A DNA stretch of 49,466 nt. Origin: CAZPHU01 sp964419255 (GTDB lineage: Bacteria; Fibrobacterota; Chitinivibrionia; Chitinivibrionales; CAYFVL01). The translations under genes were made by a program, and so were the position numbers. The notes under the pieces were generated by a model. That model saw only the letters and a list, made by a program, of their open reading frames with translations, did not search any database and had not been told where the DNA came from. The stretch covers positions 1-49,466 of the forward strand of contig CAYQOU010000030.1 in assembly GCA_964419255.1 (NCBI GenBank), read 5' to 3'. Positions 1 through 8,216 of the stretch are shown piece after piece. Each line of letters starts with the position of its first letter. Position 1 is the stretch's first letter.

Positions 1-1024
1 CGGTCGGCTTGGTCAGAGTCGGGCGCACGTGGTTTTCCACCTGTCGTATAACTTCGAATCGTTTGAAAACTGTTCCTCCCCGTTTGGAGGCACACGGTCC
101 GTTGACACATCCACCTTCACACGCCAGAAGTTCGATGAAAACGGGCTTCCCATCCTCAAGCCGGTGAAGATCCTCCATGACACGACGAATGGTTTTTATT
201 CCCGAAAATGCCATGTAGTGAGTGTCGACAACACCACAATGAGCCTTCAGTCCGGCTATCATTCCCCCATCAACCGGATACAGCGCCCCTTCGCGTGCTG
301 CCTGCGGCTCAAATGCATACTGCTCGTGTGCTTTCTCATCATCAAACTCTATCCCCTCGCCAGCAAGCAACTCCCGAAATTCGTCAAAAGTCAATGCGAG
401 ATCGATAAGCTGCGGGAATGCATCCGCCTCCCGTTTCTTTGCGATACAGGGACCGACAAAAATCACTCCTATATCCTCACCATACCACTTGCGAAGCAAT
501 CTTGCGTGCACCTGAGCCGGCGATAATATATTGGTTACCCGGTCAGCATAATCAGGATAATACTTTTTCACCAGATCTACAGCCGTTGGGCAAGCCGACG
601 AAAACCAGGGACCGGGCCCGCATGATGCAAGGAAATCAGCAGTCGCGGCAGAAACCTCCTGCGCCCCAATCGCGGTTTCAGAAACCCCGCAAACCCCAAG
701 AGCCTTCACCGCACCGATAATAGCGCCTGGTGCAGTGTCGGGAAATTCAGCCCGAAAACTCGGCGCCAGCGATACGAAAACCTTCTCTTTTCTGCGTATG
801 AGAAGTTTCGCCCGCTCGATATCGTTACGTATCCGCTTGGAGCCCGCGGGACAAGCCTCCACACAAGTTCCACAACCGATACACCTCTGATGTACAATTG
901 CCGCATGTCCATCCTGCACCTGAATAGCTTTCACCGGACACTGCCGCAAACACTTGTAACAATCCTGACACTCCGCTGATTCTGTAAAGAGAACCGGCAA
1001 ATTATAGGGCATTCCTGTTTTCAT
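1..1024 (-). CDS. Putative sensory [FeFe]-hydrogenase (group C-like), 3' end outside window
   Basis: An open frame starts at an ATG at 1022-1024, with GAGG five bases upstream, and stays open to the window edge (341 codons visible). The N-terminus carries a 2[4Fe-4S] ferredoxin domain: C-x2-C-x2-C-x3-CP near residues 19-29, then a second C-x2-C-x2-C-x3-CP set. A hydrogenase large-subunit domain follows. Its H-cluster motifs are atypical: L1 reads SSACP, L2 reads GPCIAKK and L3 reads ACEGGCVNGPC. These differ from the TSCCP, MPCxxK and ACxGGCxGGGG motifs of catalytic enzymes. From family knowledge, such variants mark group C/D proteins, which often continue into PAS and kinase or phosphatase domains and are proposed to sense H2. 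It is the last visible gene of a rex-ferredoxin-hydrogenase operon. The sensory role is inference; the missing C-terminus would decide it. Confidence 0.85.
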   Translation of the reverse strand, partial: MKTGMPYNLPVLFTESAECQDCYKCLRQCPVKAIQVQDGHAAIVHQRCIGCGTCVEACPAGSKRIRNDIERAKLLIRRKEKVFVSLAPSFRAEFPDTAPGAIIGAVKALGVCGVSETAIGAQEVSAATADFLASCGPGPWFSSACPTAVDLVKKYYPDYADRVTNILSPAQVHARLLRKWYGEDIGVIFVGPCIAKKREADAFPQLIDLALTFDEFRELLAGEGIEFDDEKAHEQYAFEPQAAREGALYPVDGGMIAGLKAHCGVVDTHYMAFSGIKTIRRVMEDLHRLEDGKPVFIELLACEGGCVNGPCASKRGGTVFKRFEVIRQVENHVRPTLTKPT

Positions 1025-1124
1025 TTTACCTCACAACCACATTTTCCATTTTGCGGCAACCGTGTGTTTGACAAATACGTGAGATGATTTCACGATACTA
1101 TCGGATCGGCATTCCCAATCACCA

Positions 1125-1385
1125 TCAGCCGAAATGATGCTCCAGAATGTCAATCACCGTTCCGGATTCTACTCCGCTGTAAGGATTGCCCCCGACAACG
1201 ATGTTGGGTCCATTCTTACAGTTTCCCGTACACAGAGCACCTTTGAGTTTCACCTGCACATCCAGCTGATTAGCCTTGATATATTCCTTGATAATTTCCA
1301 GCGTGACGTTGTTTCCTCGCGAAAAACAGGAACTGCCCATGCATATGATTATCTCATTATTCTCCACTTTTTTCACCTCTTCCAT
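1125..1385 (-). CDS. Thioredoxin-like [2Fe-2S] ferredoxin domain protein
   Basis: An 86-residue soluble protein with the four-cysteine pattern of the NuoE/HydC thioredoxin-like [2Fe-2S] fold: C-x4-C near residues 15-20 and C-x3-C near residues 52-56 (CTGNCKNGP). AAGGAGG lies five bases before the ATG and fixes the start. The gene begins 14 bp after the rex stop and precedes the sensory hydrogenase by about 100 bp. From family knowledge, stand-alone versions accompany [FeFe]-hydrogenases and pass single electrons. Here it probably exchanges electrons with the hydrogenase downstream. The partner is inferred from context only. Confidence 0.85.
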   Translation of the reverse strand: MEEVKKVENNEIIICMGSSCFSRGNNVTLEIIKEYIKANQLDVQVKLKGALCTGNCKNGPNIVVGGNPYSGVESGTVIDILEHHFG

Positions 1386-1399
1386 TCCCGCCTCCTTTA

Positions 1400-2053
1400 T
1401 TACCGATGAGTTCCGACCAGCTTACTGGACAGCACTGCCAGGCTTGCAGCCAGATCAACCCGCTCGACTACTATTCCCTCGGGAAGCTGCAGTTTGGGAC
1501 CGGCAAAATTCCAAAACGCCTTGATCCCCGCATCTACCATCATCTCGGCCACCTGCTGCGCACTCTCGGCCGGAACCGTCAGGATACCGATCTGAACATG
1601 CATTCGCTTTGCCAGGGCGGGAAGTTTATTCAAATGAAAAACCGTCCTTCCGTGAATCTTAGTGCCCACCACATGCTCCCCAACATCGAAAAGTGCTGCG
1701 ATTCGAAGTCCCCACGCTCCAAACCCATCGTAGCCGGCCAGTGCAGTACCCAGATTACCCGCACCGACTAAAAGTGCATCCTGGGTGTTGTTCCACCCCA
1801 GAACCTTTTGAATGCCGGTTATCAGACCGGCAACAGCGAAACCGACCCGCGGCTGCCCGGGTGCACCACAGCCCGCCAGATCCTTACGCACCTGAATAGG
1901 CTCAAAACCAAGCCTTCGGGCGATGAGTGCACTGCTGATATGCTCCATTCCTTCTTTTTTGGCCTCCTGAAGAAGCGACAAATACAACGGCAGCCGTCTG
2001 ACTGTGGGAAGCGAAAGTGATTGAACTGTTTCCTGTTTCATAGCCTTATCCAT
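1400..2053 (-). CDS. rex: Redox-sensing transcriptional repressor Rex (copy 1)
   Basis: A 217-residue protein with the full Rex architecture. The N-terminal winged helix carries the family signature RRLPLYLSLL and the QVRKDLAGCG recognition-helix region. The C-terminal Rossmann domain has the GAGNLG dinucleotide loop near residues 97-102. Rex binds DNA when NADH/NAD+ is low and is released by NADH; it commonly controls fermentative and hydrogenase genes. It leads a three-gene operon with the [2Fe-2S] protein and the sensory hydrogenase, so it probably autoregulates that operon. No strong Shine-Dalgarno is visible: Met1 has GAGG too close, and Met5 is an alternative start. A second rex lies at 15827-16468. 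Confidence 0.93.
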   Translation of the reverse strand: MDKAMKQETVQSLSLPTVRRLPLYLSLLQEAKKEGMEHISSALIARRLGFEPIQVRKDLAGCGAPGQPRVGFAVAGLITGIQKVLGWNNTQDALLVGAGNLGTALAGYDGFGAWGLRIAALFDVGEHVVGTKIHGRTVFHLNKLPALAKRMHVQIGILTVPAESAQQVAEMMVDAGIKAFWNFAGPKLQLPEGIVVERVDLAASLAVLSSKLVGTHR

Positions 2054-2085
2054 GCCTCAATGGGTATGCGTATATCGATATTTTT

Positions 2086-2182
2086 TTATTGATTAAATAT
2101 ATCTACAATATCAATAATAGTCAACAGTTTTTTACTCATCTGGGAATTTTTTCACATGGGTTTTTTTTTCCCGGTTCACATG
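2086..2182. promoter_or_regulatory. Candidate operator region between rex copy 1 and the MATE gene
   Basis: The divergent intergenic region holds an 8-bp perfect inverted repeat, TTATTGAT (2086-2093) and ATCAATAA (2110-2117), with a 16-base spacer. It also has two direct copies of TTCACATG at 2151-2158 and 2175-2182; read on the minus strand these are CATGTGAA. A Rex site is typically TTGTGAA-N4-TTCACAA, so these are at best half-sites. The assignment as a redox operator is inference. Confidence 0.3.
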
Positions 2183-2247
2183 TATCACTATATATATTTC
2201 CCGCCTCAGGTCAGAACCACTCGCCTTCATCCTCCGACTATGGTGCC

Positions 2248-3615
2248 ATGTTAATATATAAAGATCGGGATTTCTTCCCCACATTGTTGACGCTGGTTGT
2301 TCCGGTATTGGTGCAAAACTTTCTGAATGCCTCGCTGAATTTCATCGATGTACTGATGATCGGCAGCCTGGGAGATGCTTCCATTGCGGCGGTAGGCGGC
2401 GCGAATCAGTTTTTTTTCTTCTTCCTGATGATCATCTTTGGCATCTCCAGCGGAGCGGGGATTTTCACGGCACAATTCTGGGGAAGCAGGGATATCGATG
2501 GTATAAAATCGGTCATGGGCATCGGTGTGGTACTGAGCATGAGCGTATCGCTGCTGTTTACCTCAGTGGTGATCTTCTCTCCGCAGACGATAATCGGCCT
2601 TTTTTCCAGAGATCCCGATGTTATCAGTATCGGAAGCCGGTACGTATTGTTCACCGCCGGGACCTATATGACTATCCCCTTAACCCTGAATTTCGGGGTA
2701 ATCCTGGGAAGCATACGAATGGTGAAGATTCCCATGTATGCGAGTTTTATCGGCGTGGGACTGAATACGCTGGGCAACTACTGCCTGATATTCGGCAAAT
2801 GGGGCTTTCCTCAGATGGGTGTTGAAGGCGCGGCCATTTCCACGGTGATCAGCAGATCGATTGAGACATCGATAATTGTCGGTTATTCGTATCTTTGCAA
2901 ATCTCCGGCGGCCGTCGGACTCGAACATATCTTTAATATAGATGGGGAGATGTTTAGGCGATACCTGAAGCGAAGTATCCCGGTGATCATCCAGAGGGCG
3001 GGATGGAGCTTTGGTTATGCCACCTATTCGATTATCTACGGGCATGTCAGCACAGAATCGCTTGCGGCATATAACCTGGCAGCATCGATAGAGCGCATCG
3101 GCCATATACTTTTTGTGGGCCTGGGAGCCGCCGGCGCTATAATGATCGGAAACTCAATCGGAGCAGGCCAGGAGCATAAAGCCCGTGGATATGCGATCAA
3201 CATCCTGCAAATCTCATTCATTGGCGCAACTCTAATCGGCCTCTGTATGTTTGGGTTAAGAGAACAATTCACCTCACTGTATAGTCTGACACCAACCGGC
3301 AGGCAGTACCTGTCCGGTATTCTGATGGTTATGGCGTTTGTTCTTTCGGCAAAGGCGTTTAACATCGTTTTTCATGGAGCGATCTTCAGAGGTGGCGGAG
3401 ACACCCTGTTCAGCATGATTGTTGATGTTGGCGGTGTATGGCTTGTAGGTGTACCTCTTGCCGCATACGGAGCATTTGTGCTTCACTGGCCGGTTCACTA
3501 CATTGTAGCTCTTGCCGCTGCAGAGGAGGTGACCAAGGCAGCCGCTGCATTCGTACGGTTCGTTTCAAATAAATGGATACATAATCTGGTCAGAAAAAGG
3601 CTCGAAACAATATAA
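2248..3615 (+). CDS. MATE family multidrug/cation efflux transporter
   Basis: A 455-residue polytopic membrane protein with about twelve hydrophobic segments in two related halves and the MATE-typical opening (LTLVVPVLVQNFLNASLNFI). From family knowledge it exports organic cations or metabolites in exchange for Na+ or H+; no substrate can be named. The ATG at 2248 is chosen because the protein then begins in the usual short cytoplasmic segment. A longer in-frame reading from a TTG at 2089 would add 53 residues that look non-coding. No good Shine-Dalgarno is visible at 2248. It is divergent from rex and convergent with the TonB receptor gene, so it is probably a single-gene unit. Confidence 0.88.
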   Translation: MLIYKDRDFFPTLLTLVVPVLVQNFLNASLNFIDVLMIGSLGDASIAAVGGANQFFFFFLMIIFGISSGAGIFTAQFWGSRDIDGIKSVMGIGVVLSMSVSLLFTSVVIFSPQTIIGLFSRDPDVISIGSRYVLFTAGTYMTIPLTLNFGVILGSIRMVKIPMYASFIGVGLNTLGNYCLIFGKWGFPQMGVEGAAISTVISRSIETSIIVGYSYLCKSPAAVGLEHIFNIDGEMFRRYLKRSIPVIIQRAGWSFGYATYSIIYGHVSTESLAAYNLAASIERIGHILFVGLGAAGAIMIGNSIGAGQEHKARGYAINILQISFIGATLIGLCMFGLREQFTSLYSLTPTGRQYLSGILMVMAFVLSAKAFNIVFHGAIFRGGGDTLFSMIVDVGGVWLVGVPLAAYGAFVLHWPVHYIVALAAAEEVTKAAAAFVRFVSNKWIHNLVRKRLETI

Positions 3616-3699
3616 AAACCAAGCGAACGTCTGATTGGATATCAAGCTGGCGGTGGCATGATACTTCCTGAGCGTCTTTCGAAGACATCAAAGATGTCA

Positions 3700-5766
3700 T
3701 CAAAACCCCACCTCCATGCCGAAACGGAACTGCCTCTTATCGATATTGGCCGGTGCAGTATTGATTTTTCCATACATTTCAGAATACATCGCTTCATCGG
3801 GTTTTTTTTGCAGAAGGTGTGTTCCCTCCAGATATACCCCTGCATTTAAGGGGCCAAAACCATGCTCATATCCGATACGAGCCGACAGGTTGACATATGG
3901 TTTCTGCTCCGATGAGTAGGGCTCGGCATAACTGGACTCGAAATTATTCAGCTGTTCATTCTCGATTCTTCCGATTACAGGCGTATATGGCGCACCGGAA
4001 CAGAAAAGCATCCCTGCCCCGATTGCAAGATTACAGGGAAAGTTTGCCGAGAGGTATGTTGATAGTTTATGCCGTCTGTCCGATATTGACCGCACCCATT
4101 TTGCACTTTCATGATCGTACTGTTCGTCTTTACTCAGCGCATAGCTGCCGATCAGAGAAAGCATTTCGAAGGGGGTAACGCTGAGACTCAATTCCACCCC
4201 ATGTGAACGCAGCCGTCCTGTGCTTTTCACCAAATCGGATTCATACGATTCGTCCGGCTCAATATGTTGGGGCAAATCCCACATCTGCCGGCCGTATGCT
4301 TCCAGTGTGTAACTAAGCGCTGATTCTCGCAGGAAACCTTTCCACGATATCTCGTGCCTTACCGACTTTATGCTTCGCAGATCATCGGCCCAATAAAGCT
4401 CATGCAGCGTCGGTGACTGGTTGAAGGTACCGGAGCTTATCGACAAAATCGAACGGTTAGCAAAATTTACGGTACATCCCAGACGATATCCCAGATCACC
4501 TCCCGTGGAATCCATTATGCGTGCATGGGGTGAGATCGCAAAAATTGCCCCGTATCCCGATTGAAGATGGCTGTATGTATCGTAACGCAAACCGGCATCC
4601 ACCATAATCGACTCAAGAAATCGAATGTAGAGACCGGAGAACAGACCAAATGATTCTCGCGATTCTTCGAGGGTATCACCCCTTATCGTCCCGTTACCAG
4701 CAGTGACTTCTTCGTTGTATGAGCCGAAATGTTTCCTGAGATTGATGCCACCGGCGAGGTGGACATTTGATTGAATTTCGAGTGTTACTTTCTCCATGAA
4801 GTCGAAATTCCCGAGATTCCCGCCACCACGGTTAAGCCCTGATGCTTTGTAATCTGAGGCATTGTAGCCGATAGAGAGAGTAGTTTTGGAACCAAGCCGC
4901 TCGGATAAATTTGCGCCGATCGAAAGGCCTCCGTGAGTCATCGAATATGCCCGGGAGGCAGAAAATTCGTGTTCAGATTCCACGTGTTCCTTGTTATCAT
5001 CAATTTTCAACCTCTCATGAGCTCCTGAAACATGTCCACCAACAGTGAAACGAGGTGAAACCATACAATGTGTAAATAAGGAGTAATTAACATAAAAGGG
5101 GTTTTCATAAGAAAAATCGCCAGAAAAAGTATAAGGATCCATATAGTCGGCAATGGATGAGGCGTTATAGCCATAGGAGGCACTGCCGTTTAAACCAATC
5201 GTTTGCCCTGCAGGAACCGAGAAATTACAGCCGATATCAGTATTACCGGCACGGACAGAGAGATGCGGTATTGAATCAACCATATGGTTTGAGATACTGA
5301 CCACTGGTCCGGCCGAAAAGCCGTATTCCAATGAGTCGGATAGTTCATTGACCCCAACTGACAGGCCCCGGCTCCCCGCAAACCAGGACCTATACCCATC
5401 GAAAAAAAACGGTGATCCCTGAAACTGATGAAAACGAACGTTCACAAAATCCATCTGTGAGTTCTGATATACTGATTGGCTGGTCAGAGAGTTAAGCCCC
5501 GATCCATATGCTGGTATGAGAAGCGGACATCCGTTTATCGTGTATCCGACTGTCGCCTGTGGAGCACCACGAACCACCCCATGGAATCGATTCAGGTTTG
5601 GGATATCGAAGGAGGGGCAAATCGTAACCTCTCTCTTAAGAGGATCTTCCGATGCAGTCGACAGCAGAGTCATGCTATCGACTGCACTCGAGAATACCGG
5701 GTGTATATGCGAGAACAGAAGAATGCACGAAATTAGATGCAAAGTTGCATGGACTTTTTTTTTCAA
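3700..5766 (-). CDS. TonB-dependent receptor-like outer-membrane protein
   Basis: A 688-residue protein with a cleavable signal peptide (KKK start, hydrophobic core, cleavage near residue 27). A short plug-like region follows with VVRGAPQ and INGCPLLIP, resembling the RG...DGIPL motif of plug domains. The long remainder consists of alternating beta-strand segments and ends in a terminal aromatic residue (Phe), as outer-membrane barrels do. The penultimate part (PYVNLSARIGYE) fits a TonB-dependent barrel. It should import a scarce nutrient or bind an outer-membrane ligand, but the substrate is unknown. The plug looks shorter and more divergent than usual, and no clear TonB box is visible. It indicates a diderm envelope. 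No TonB/ExbB genes are nearby. Confidence 0.75.
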   Translation of the reverse strand: MKKKVHATLHLISCILLFSHIHPVFSSAVDSMTLLSTASEDPLKREVTICPSFDIPNLNRFHGVVRGAPQATVGYTINGCPLLIPAYGSGLNSLTSQSVYQNSQMDFVNVRFHQFQGSPFFFDGYRSWFAGSRGLSVGVNELSDSLEYGFSAGPVVSISNHMVDSIPHLSVRAGNTDIGCNFSVPAGQTIGLNGSASYGYNASSIADYMDPYTFSGDFSYENPFYVNYSLFTHCMVSPRFTVGGHVSGAHERLKIDDNKEHVESEHEFSASRAYSMTHGGLSIGANLSERLGSKTTLSIGYNASDYKASGLNRGGGNLGNFDFMEKVTLEIQSNVHLAGGINLRKHFGSYNEEVTAGNGTIRGDTLEESRESFGLFSGLYIRFLESIMVDAGLRYDTYSHLQSGYGAIFAISPHARIMDSTGGDLGYRLGCTVNFANRSILSISSGTFNQSPTLHELYWADDLRSIKSVRHEISWKGFLRESALSYTLEAYGRQMWDLPQHIEPDESYESDLVKSTGRLRSHGVELSLSVTPFEMLSLIGSYALSKDEQYDHESAKWVRSISDRRHKLSTYLSANFPCNLAIGAGMLFCSGAPYTPVIGRIENEQLNNFESSYAEPYSSEQKPYVNLSARIGYEHGFGPLNAGVYLEGTHLLQKKPDEAMYSEMYGKINTAPANIDKRQFRFGMEVGF

Positions 5767-5963
5767 AACGCATTTTTTCCTTTTTTCGTACTCCCAAACA
5801 TTTCTAAAAGGCTGAAAATATGATCAGTCAGTTTTCCCTTTAGACGAAAATGTGCACAACCTCGACAGCGGCAGCTTGATAGAATATAGTTTTATATAAA
5901 ACCGTACATCATACTCAGATAAACTATTATTCCGCAGACACGAATTAATCCAGGTCAAATCTT

Positions 5964-6425
5964 ATGATAAAAATCGATTATCTGGCAAACCACAAGAGGT
6001 ATCTGACATCGGTAGTTAAATGGGTCTACAACGAATGGTGGCAATACAAGCGTGAAACATTTGGCGACGTAATTGATTTGTATCACACACTATTGCACAC
6101 ATCGGAGATCCCTATCGCGCTGATCGCCTTATATGACAAGAAACCCGCCGGTACGGTGTTAATCTGCGATAGAGATCCGGATATTCAATTGGATGACGGC
6201 CCATGGCTGGAAGGTTTGTTTGTTCACAGCAGATACCGAAAAAGAGGGATCGGTAAAAGACTTGTACGCAGGATTTGCGAGATAGCAAAAGATTCCGGTC
6301 ACGAGAAGGTTCTTCTGTCTACCCATATTGCAGGCTACTATGAGAAAATGGGTTGGGAGGTGGTGAAAGGGTTGGCCAACGGAGATAAGGTCATGCGCAA
6401 GGTTCTCTCAGGGGAAAGTATTTAG
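5964..6425 (+). CDS. GNAT family N-acetyltransferase
   Basis: A 153-residue protein with the GNAT fold. The acetyl-CoA pyrophosphate-binding loop RKRGIGKRLV lies near residues 92-101, preceded by the beta4 strand GLFVHSRY, and the C-terminal YYEKMGWE segment is typical of the family. It transfers an acetyl group to an amine; the substrate cannot be predicted. The gene stands alone, divergent from the TonB receptor gene. Its Shine-Dalgarno is weak (CAGGTC). A small hairpin (ACAGCAG/CTGCTGT, 6442-6461) follows the stop and may end transcription. Confidence 0.88.
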   Translation: MIKIDYLANHKRYLTSVVKWVYNEWWQYKRETFGDVIDLYHTLLHTSEIPIALIALYDKKPAGTVLICDRDPDIQLDDGPWLEGLFVHSRYRKRGIGKRLVRRICEIAKDSGHEKVLLSTHIAGYYEKMGWEVVKGLANGDKVMRKVLSGESI

Positions 6426-6510
6426 AGTCGAGAGTCGAGAAACAGCAGGGGCTTCTGCTGTCCCGATATTAGTTTACACTGCATTTATTAGCTTAACAGG
6501 AGGTGTAGAC

Positions 6511-6579
6511 ATGTCTTCTAAAAAGGCGGGTGGGCTGGATGAGTCCGGAGCGGACCGCAATTATGAACCTGCCGGATAG
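6511..6579 (+). CDS. Possible 22-residue micro-ORF
   Basis: An ATG at 6511 is preceded at good distance by a near-perfect Shine-Dalgarno (AGGAGGT) and opens a 22-codon frame ending in TAG. The predicted peptide is hydrophilic and rich in Gly, Asp and Lys. I recognise no family. The ribosome-binding site is the only evidence. It could be a leader peptide or the remnant of a longer gene. Confidence 0.3.
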   Translation: MSSKKAGGLDESGADRNYEPAG

Positions 6580-6607
6580 ATGTCTTTTATTCAGGGAATA
6601 CTGATTG

Positions 6608-6706
6608 TCACAAAATAACAACATACAGTTCCCGCCCCTGGGCCACCGATGAAGCAAAAAGACCAACGGATGCCACAATGATTCCCACTCGTTTCCAGTA
6701 ACGCAT
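6608..6706 (-). CDS. Possible 32-residue secreted or membrane micro-ORF
   Basis: On the minus strand, GAGGAGGTTGGT precedes an ATG at 6704-6706. The frame encodes 32 residues: a basic start (MRYWKRVG), a hydrophobic stretch (IIVASVGLFASSVA) and a possible AQG cleavage site, ending at TGA. It resembles an isolated signal peptide or a short membrane peptide. It could also be the 5' remnant of a frameshifted secreted-protein gene. It is convergent with the micro-ORF at 6511. No homologue is recognised. Confidence 0.3.
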   Translation of the reverse strand: MRYWKRVGIIVASVGLFASSVAQGRELYVVIL

Positions 6707-6840
6707 ACCAACCTCCTCGTTTATGAGAGAACGAATAACGGGTCATCCCGGATCTGAAATTTCCAATTTTTTCGACATCTGAAAATCATTTCTCAAAGTT
6801 TACACGTAATATCTTTACATTCAATCTGAGAGATTTTGCC

Positions 6841-6951
6841 GTTCGGGCTTTTTACCCGAACAGTCCATAAAGGAAACATCGATGGTATAACTACTTTAAC
6901 TTCACCACCTCGAAGTGCCCAAAACGACTGAAAAGGGCCGTTTTGGGGTGG
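6841..6951 (+). other. Possible structured leader with two hairpins
   Basis: Two strong stems lie upstream of the small ORF at 7010. GTTCGGG/CCCGAAC pairs 6841-6847 with 6855-6861. CCCAAAACG/CGTTTTGGG pairs 6918-6926 with 6939-6947, and outer CCACC and GGTGG stretches are also complementary. Neither has a clear T-tract directly after it. They could be an RNA leader, an attenuator or a terminator plus promoter region. No known riboswitch consensus was recognised. Confidence 0.3.
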
Positions 6952-7009
6952 CATAAAAATTGAAAAAGTGCCTTATCAGACCCTCTGATATCCGCCGAAA
7001 GGAGAACGA

Positions 7010-7204
7010 ATGGAAAAGGAAATCTTCCGGAATAATAACAGTCTTCCAGCACCACATGCAGGATCGAAGAGCCGTAGAAAGCAAATCCCATTCCTTAAGG
7101 GACGCCCAAAAAGAAACACAACAATTGGGGATGACGATCTTACCAACCTTCGAATAGCCTTGAATACAGCCAAAACACTGGATGAGTTTATTATCGACTG
7201 TTAA
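7010..7204 (+). CDS. Small hypothetical protein (64 residues)
   Basis: The ATG at 7010 has a strong Shine-Dalgarno (AAAGGAGA, about five bases upstream). The frame ends 27 bp before a textbook intrinsic terminator, so it looks like a real monocistronic gene. The protein has a basic middle (SKSRRKQIP, KGRPKRN) and a more acidic C-terminal half (GDDDLTNLRIALNTAKTLDEFI) likely to be helical. That composition could suit nucleic-acid or protein binding. No family recognised. A structured region lies just upstream. Confidence 0.55.
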   Translation: MEKEIFRNNNSLPAPHAGSKSRRKQIPFLKGRPKRNTTIGDDDLTNLRIALNTAKTLDEFIIDC

Positions 7205-7231
7205 CGGTAAGAAGGCTCACGTTGTTATTCT

Positions 7232-7262
7232 GGCCGAAAAGTTATGCTTTTCGGCCTTTTTT
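7232..7262 (+). terminator. Intrinsic terminator after the small ORF
   Basis: A perfect 10-bp stem GGCCGAAAAG/CTTTTCGGCC with a five-base loop (7232-7256) runs directly into a run of T. This is a canonical rho-independent terminator on the plus strand. Confidence 0.9.
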
Positions 7263-7567
7263 ATACACAAATTGAGTGGTTCGATTTGAATGAGTTTACT
7301 CGATTCAGGCCTTGGGCGTTTTTTTGTCATATCGATTCTTTACCCGGTTTCGAGTTTATCGTTGCGGGAAAACGAGGGATCCAATTACCGTAAAAACCGA
7401 TTCCGGCTCTGCCGGTTCAGGTTACAGTCAAACAGATGATGTTCATTCGAAACTGCTCATCCGTTAAATCTTCACTTTTTTGAATATGCCGACCGCTGCA
7501 TACAGAGGCTTGATGCATTTTTTATATTGTGTCTCTATAGATATCAGAAAAATGGGGTAAATTTCTT
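7263..7567. other. Intergenic stretch with short repeats
   Basis: No gene is seen. It contains CTCGATTCAGGC at 7299-7310, shared with 14763-14774. It also has the small palindrome CCGGCTCTGCCGG at 7403-7415, which recurs exactly at 10998-11010. The promoter of the downstream algH-like gene probably lies here but is not distinct. Confidence 0.4.
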
Positions 7568-8149
7568 ATGATGGCAGATCAGAATCAACCAGAGACCTTT
7601 TTCGATCCTGAATATCACCTTTCTAATCTCAAAGAGGGCTCGGTACTCATTGCCCGCGAGAGTCTGCTCGATCCAAACTTTCAGGCATCAGTAGTCCTGG
7701 TTTGTATGCTCGAGAAAAATAAAAGCGCCGTGGGGCTGGTCTGCAACCGCCCCACACACATGCCTCTTTCCGAGGTGTTCAACCTGGGAGAGCTTTCCGG
7801 GCCTGTTTCGCGAAGTATTTACATTGGTGGCCCGGTTCAGCAGGATGCCATTCAAATACTCCAGATAACCAGAACACCGGTCAAAAACGCCTACCGTGTC
7901 GAAGAAAACGTCTATCTGGGCGGCGAATGGAACAGCCTGGAGGAAGTCATCGAAACCGACGAAAGAAGTACCCGTCTTTTCCTGGGATACTCGGGTTGGG
8001 GGCCAGGACAGCTGGAATCGGAGGTCGAACAAGGGGCCTGGGAGGTCTACAACCCCGATCTGATGAAACTGTTCACCGCATCAGAAGAGCCCATGATCGG
8101 AGAGGTTCAGCAGATTCGCAAATATATCAAATCGCTCTGCCGCGAATGA
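7568..8149 (+). CDS. YqgE/AlgH family protein (UPF0301)
   Basis: A 193-residue protein matching the YqgE/AlgH family along its length: the early GSVLIARESLLDPNFQ segment, GLVCNRP near residues 56-62, YIGGPVQ, and the hallmark GYSGWGPGQLE near residues 140-150. AlgH was linked to alginate regulation in Pseudomonas, but the biochemical role of the family is not settled. The start could be either of two adjacent Met codons. It is probably monocistronic, followed by a strong hairpin and a convergent gene. Confidence 0.94.
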   Translation: MMADQNQPETFFDPEYHLSNLKEGSVLIARESLLDPNFQASVVLVCMLEKNKSAVGLVCNRPTHMPLSEVFNLGELSGPVSRSIYIGGPVQQDAIQILQITRTPVKNAYRVEENVYLGGEWNSLEEVIETDERSTRLFLGYSGWGPGQLESEVEQGAWEVYNPDLMKLFTASEEPMIGEVQQIRKYIKSLCRE

Positions 8150-8195
8150 TGGGCTGCTGCATGTGGAGAGACAGTTGCCAACATGCAGCAGCCCA
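8150..8195. terminator. Strong hairpin between convergent genes
   Basis: A perfect 15-bp inverted repeat, TGGGCTGCTGCATGT (8150-8164) and ACATGCAGCAGCCCA (8181-8195), has a 16-base loop and begins right after the algH-like stop codon. It lacks a T-tract but sits between converging genes, so it probably acts as a bidirectional transcription end or mRNA 3' protector. Confidence 0.6.
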
Positions 8196-8216
8196 ATCCA
8201 TGAGCCGCTCGTAAGG

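Noticed and set aside
1..720. Plus-strand frames in the first 720 bp
   Set aside because: The minus strand encodes a clear hydrogenase domain through the whole stretch, so these frames are shadows.
2089..2247. Extension of the MATE transporter to a TTG start
   Set aside because: The 53 extra residues have no transporter character, and the segment lies in the divergent promoter region with rex.
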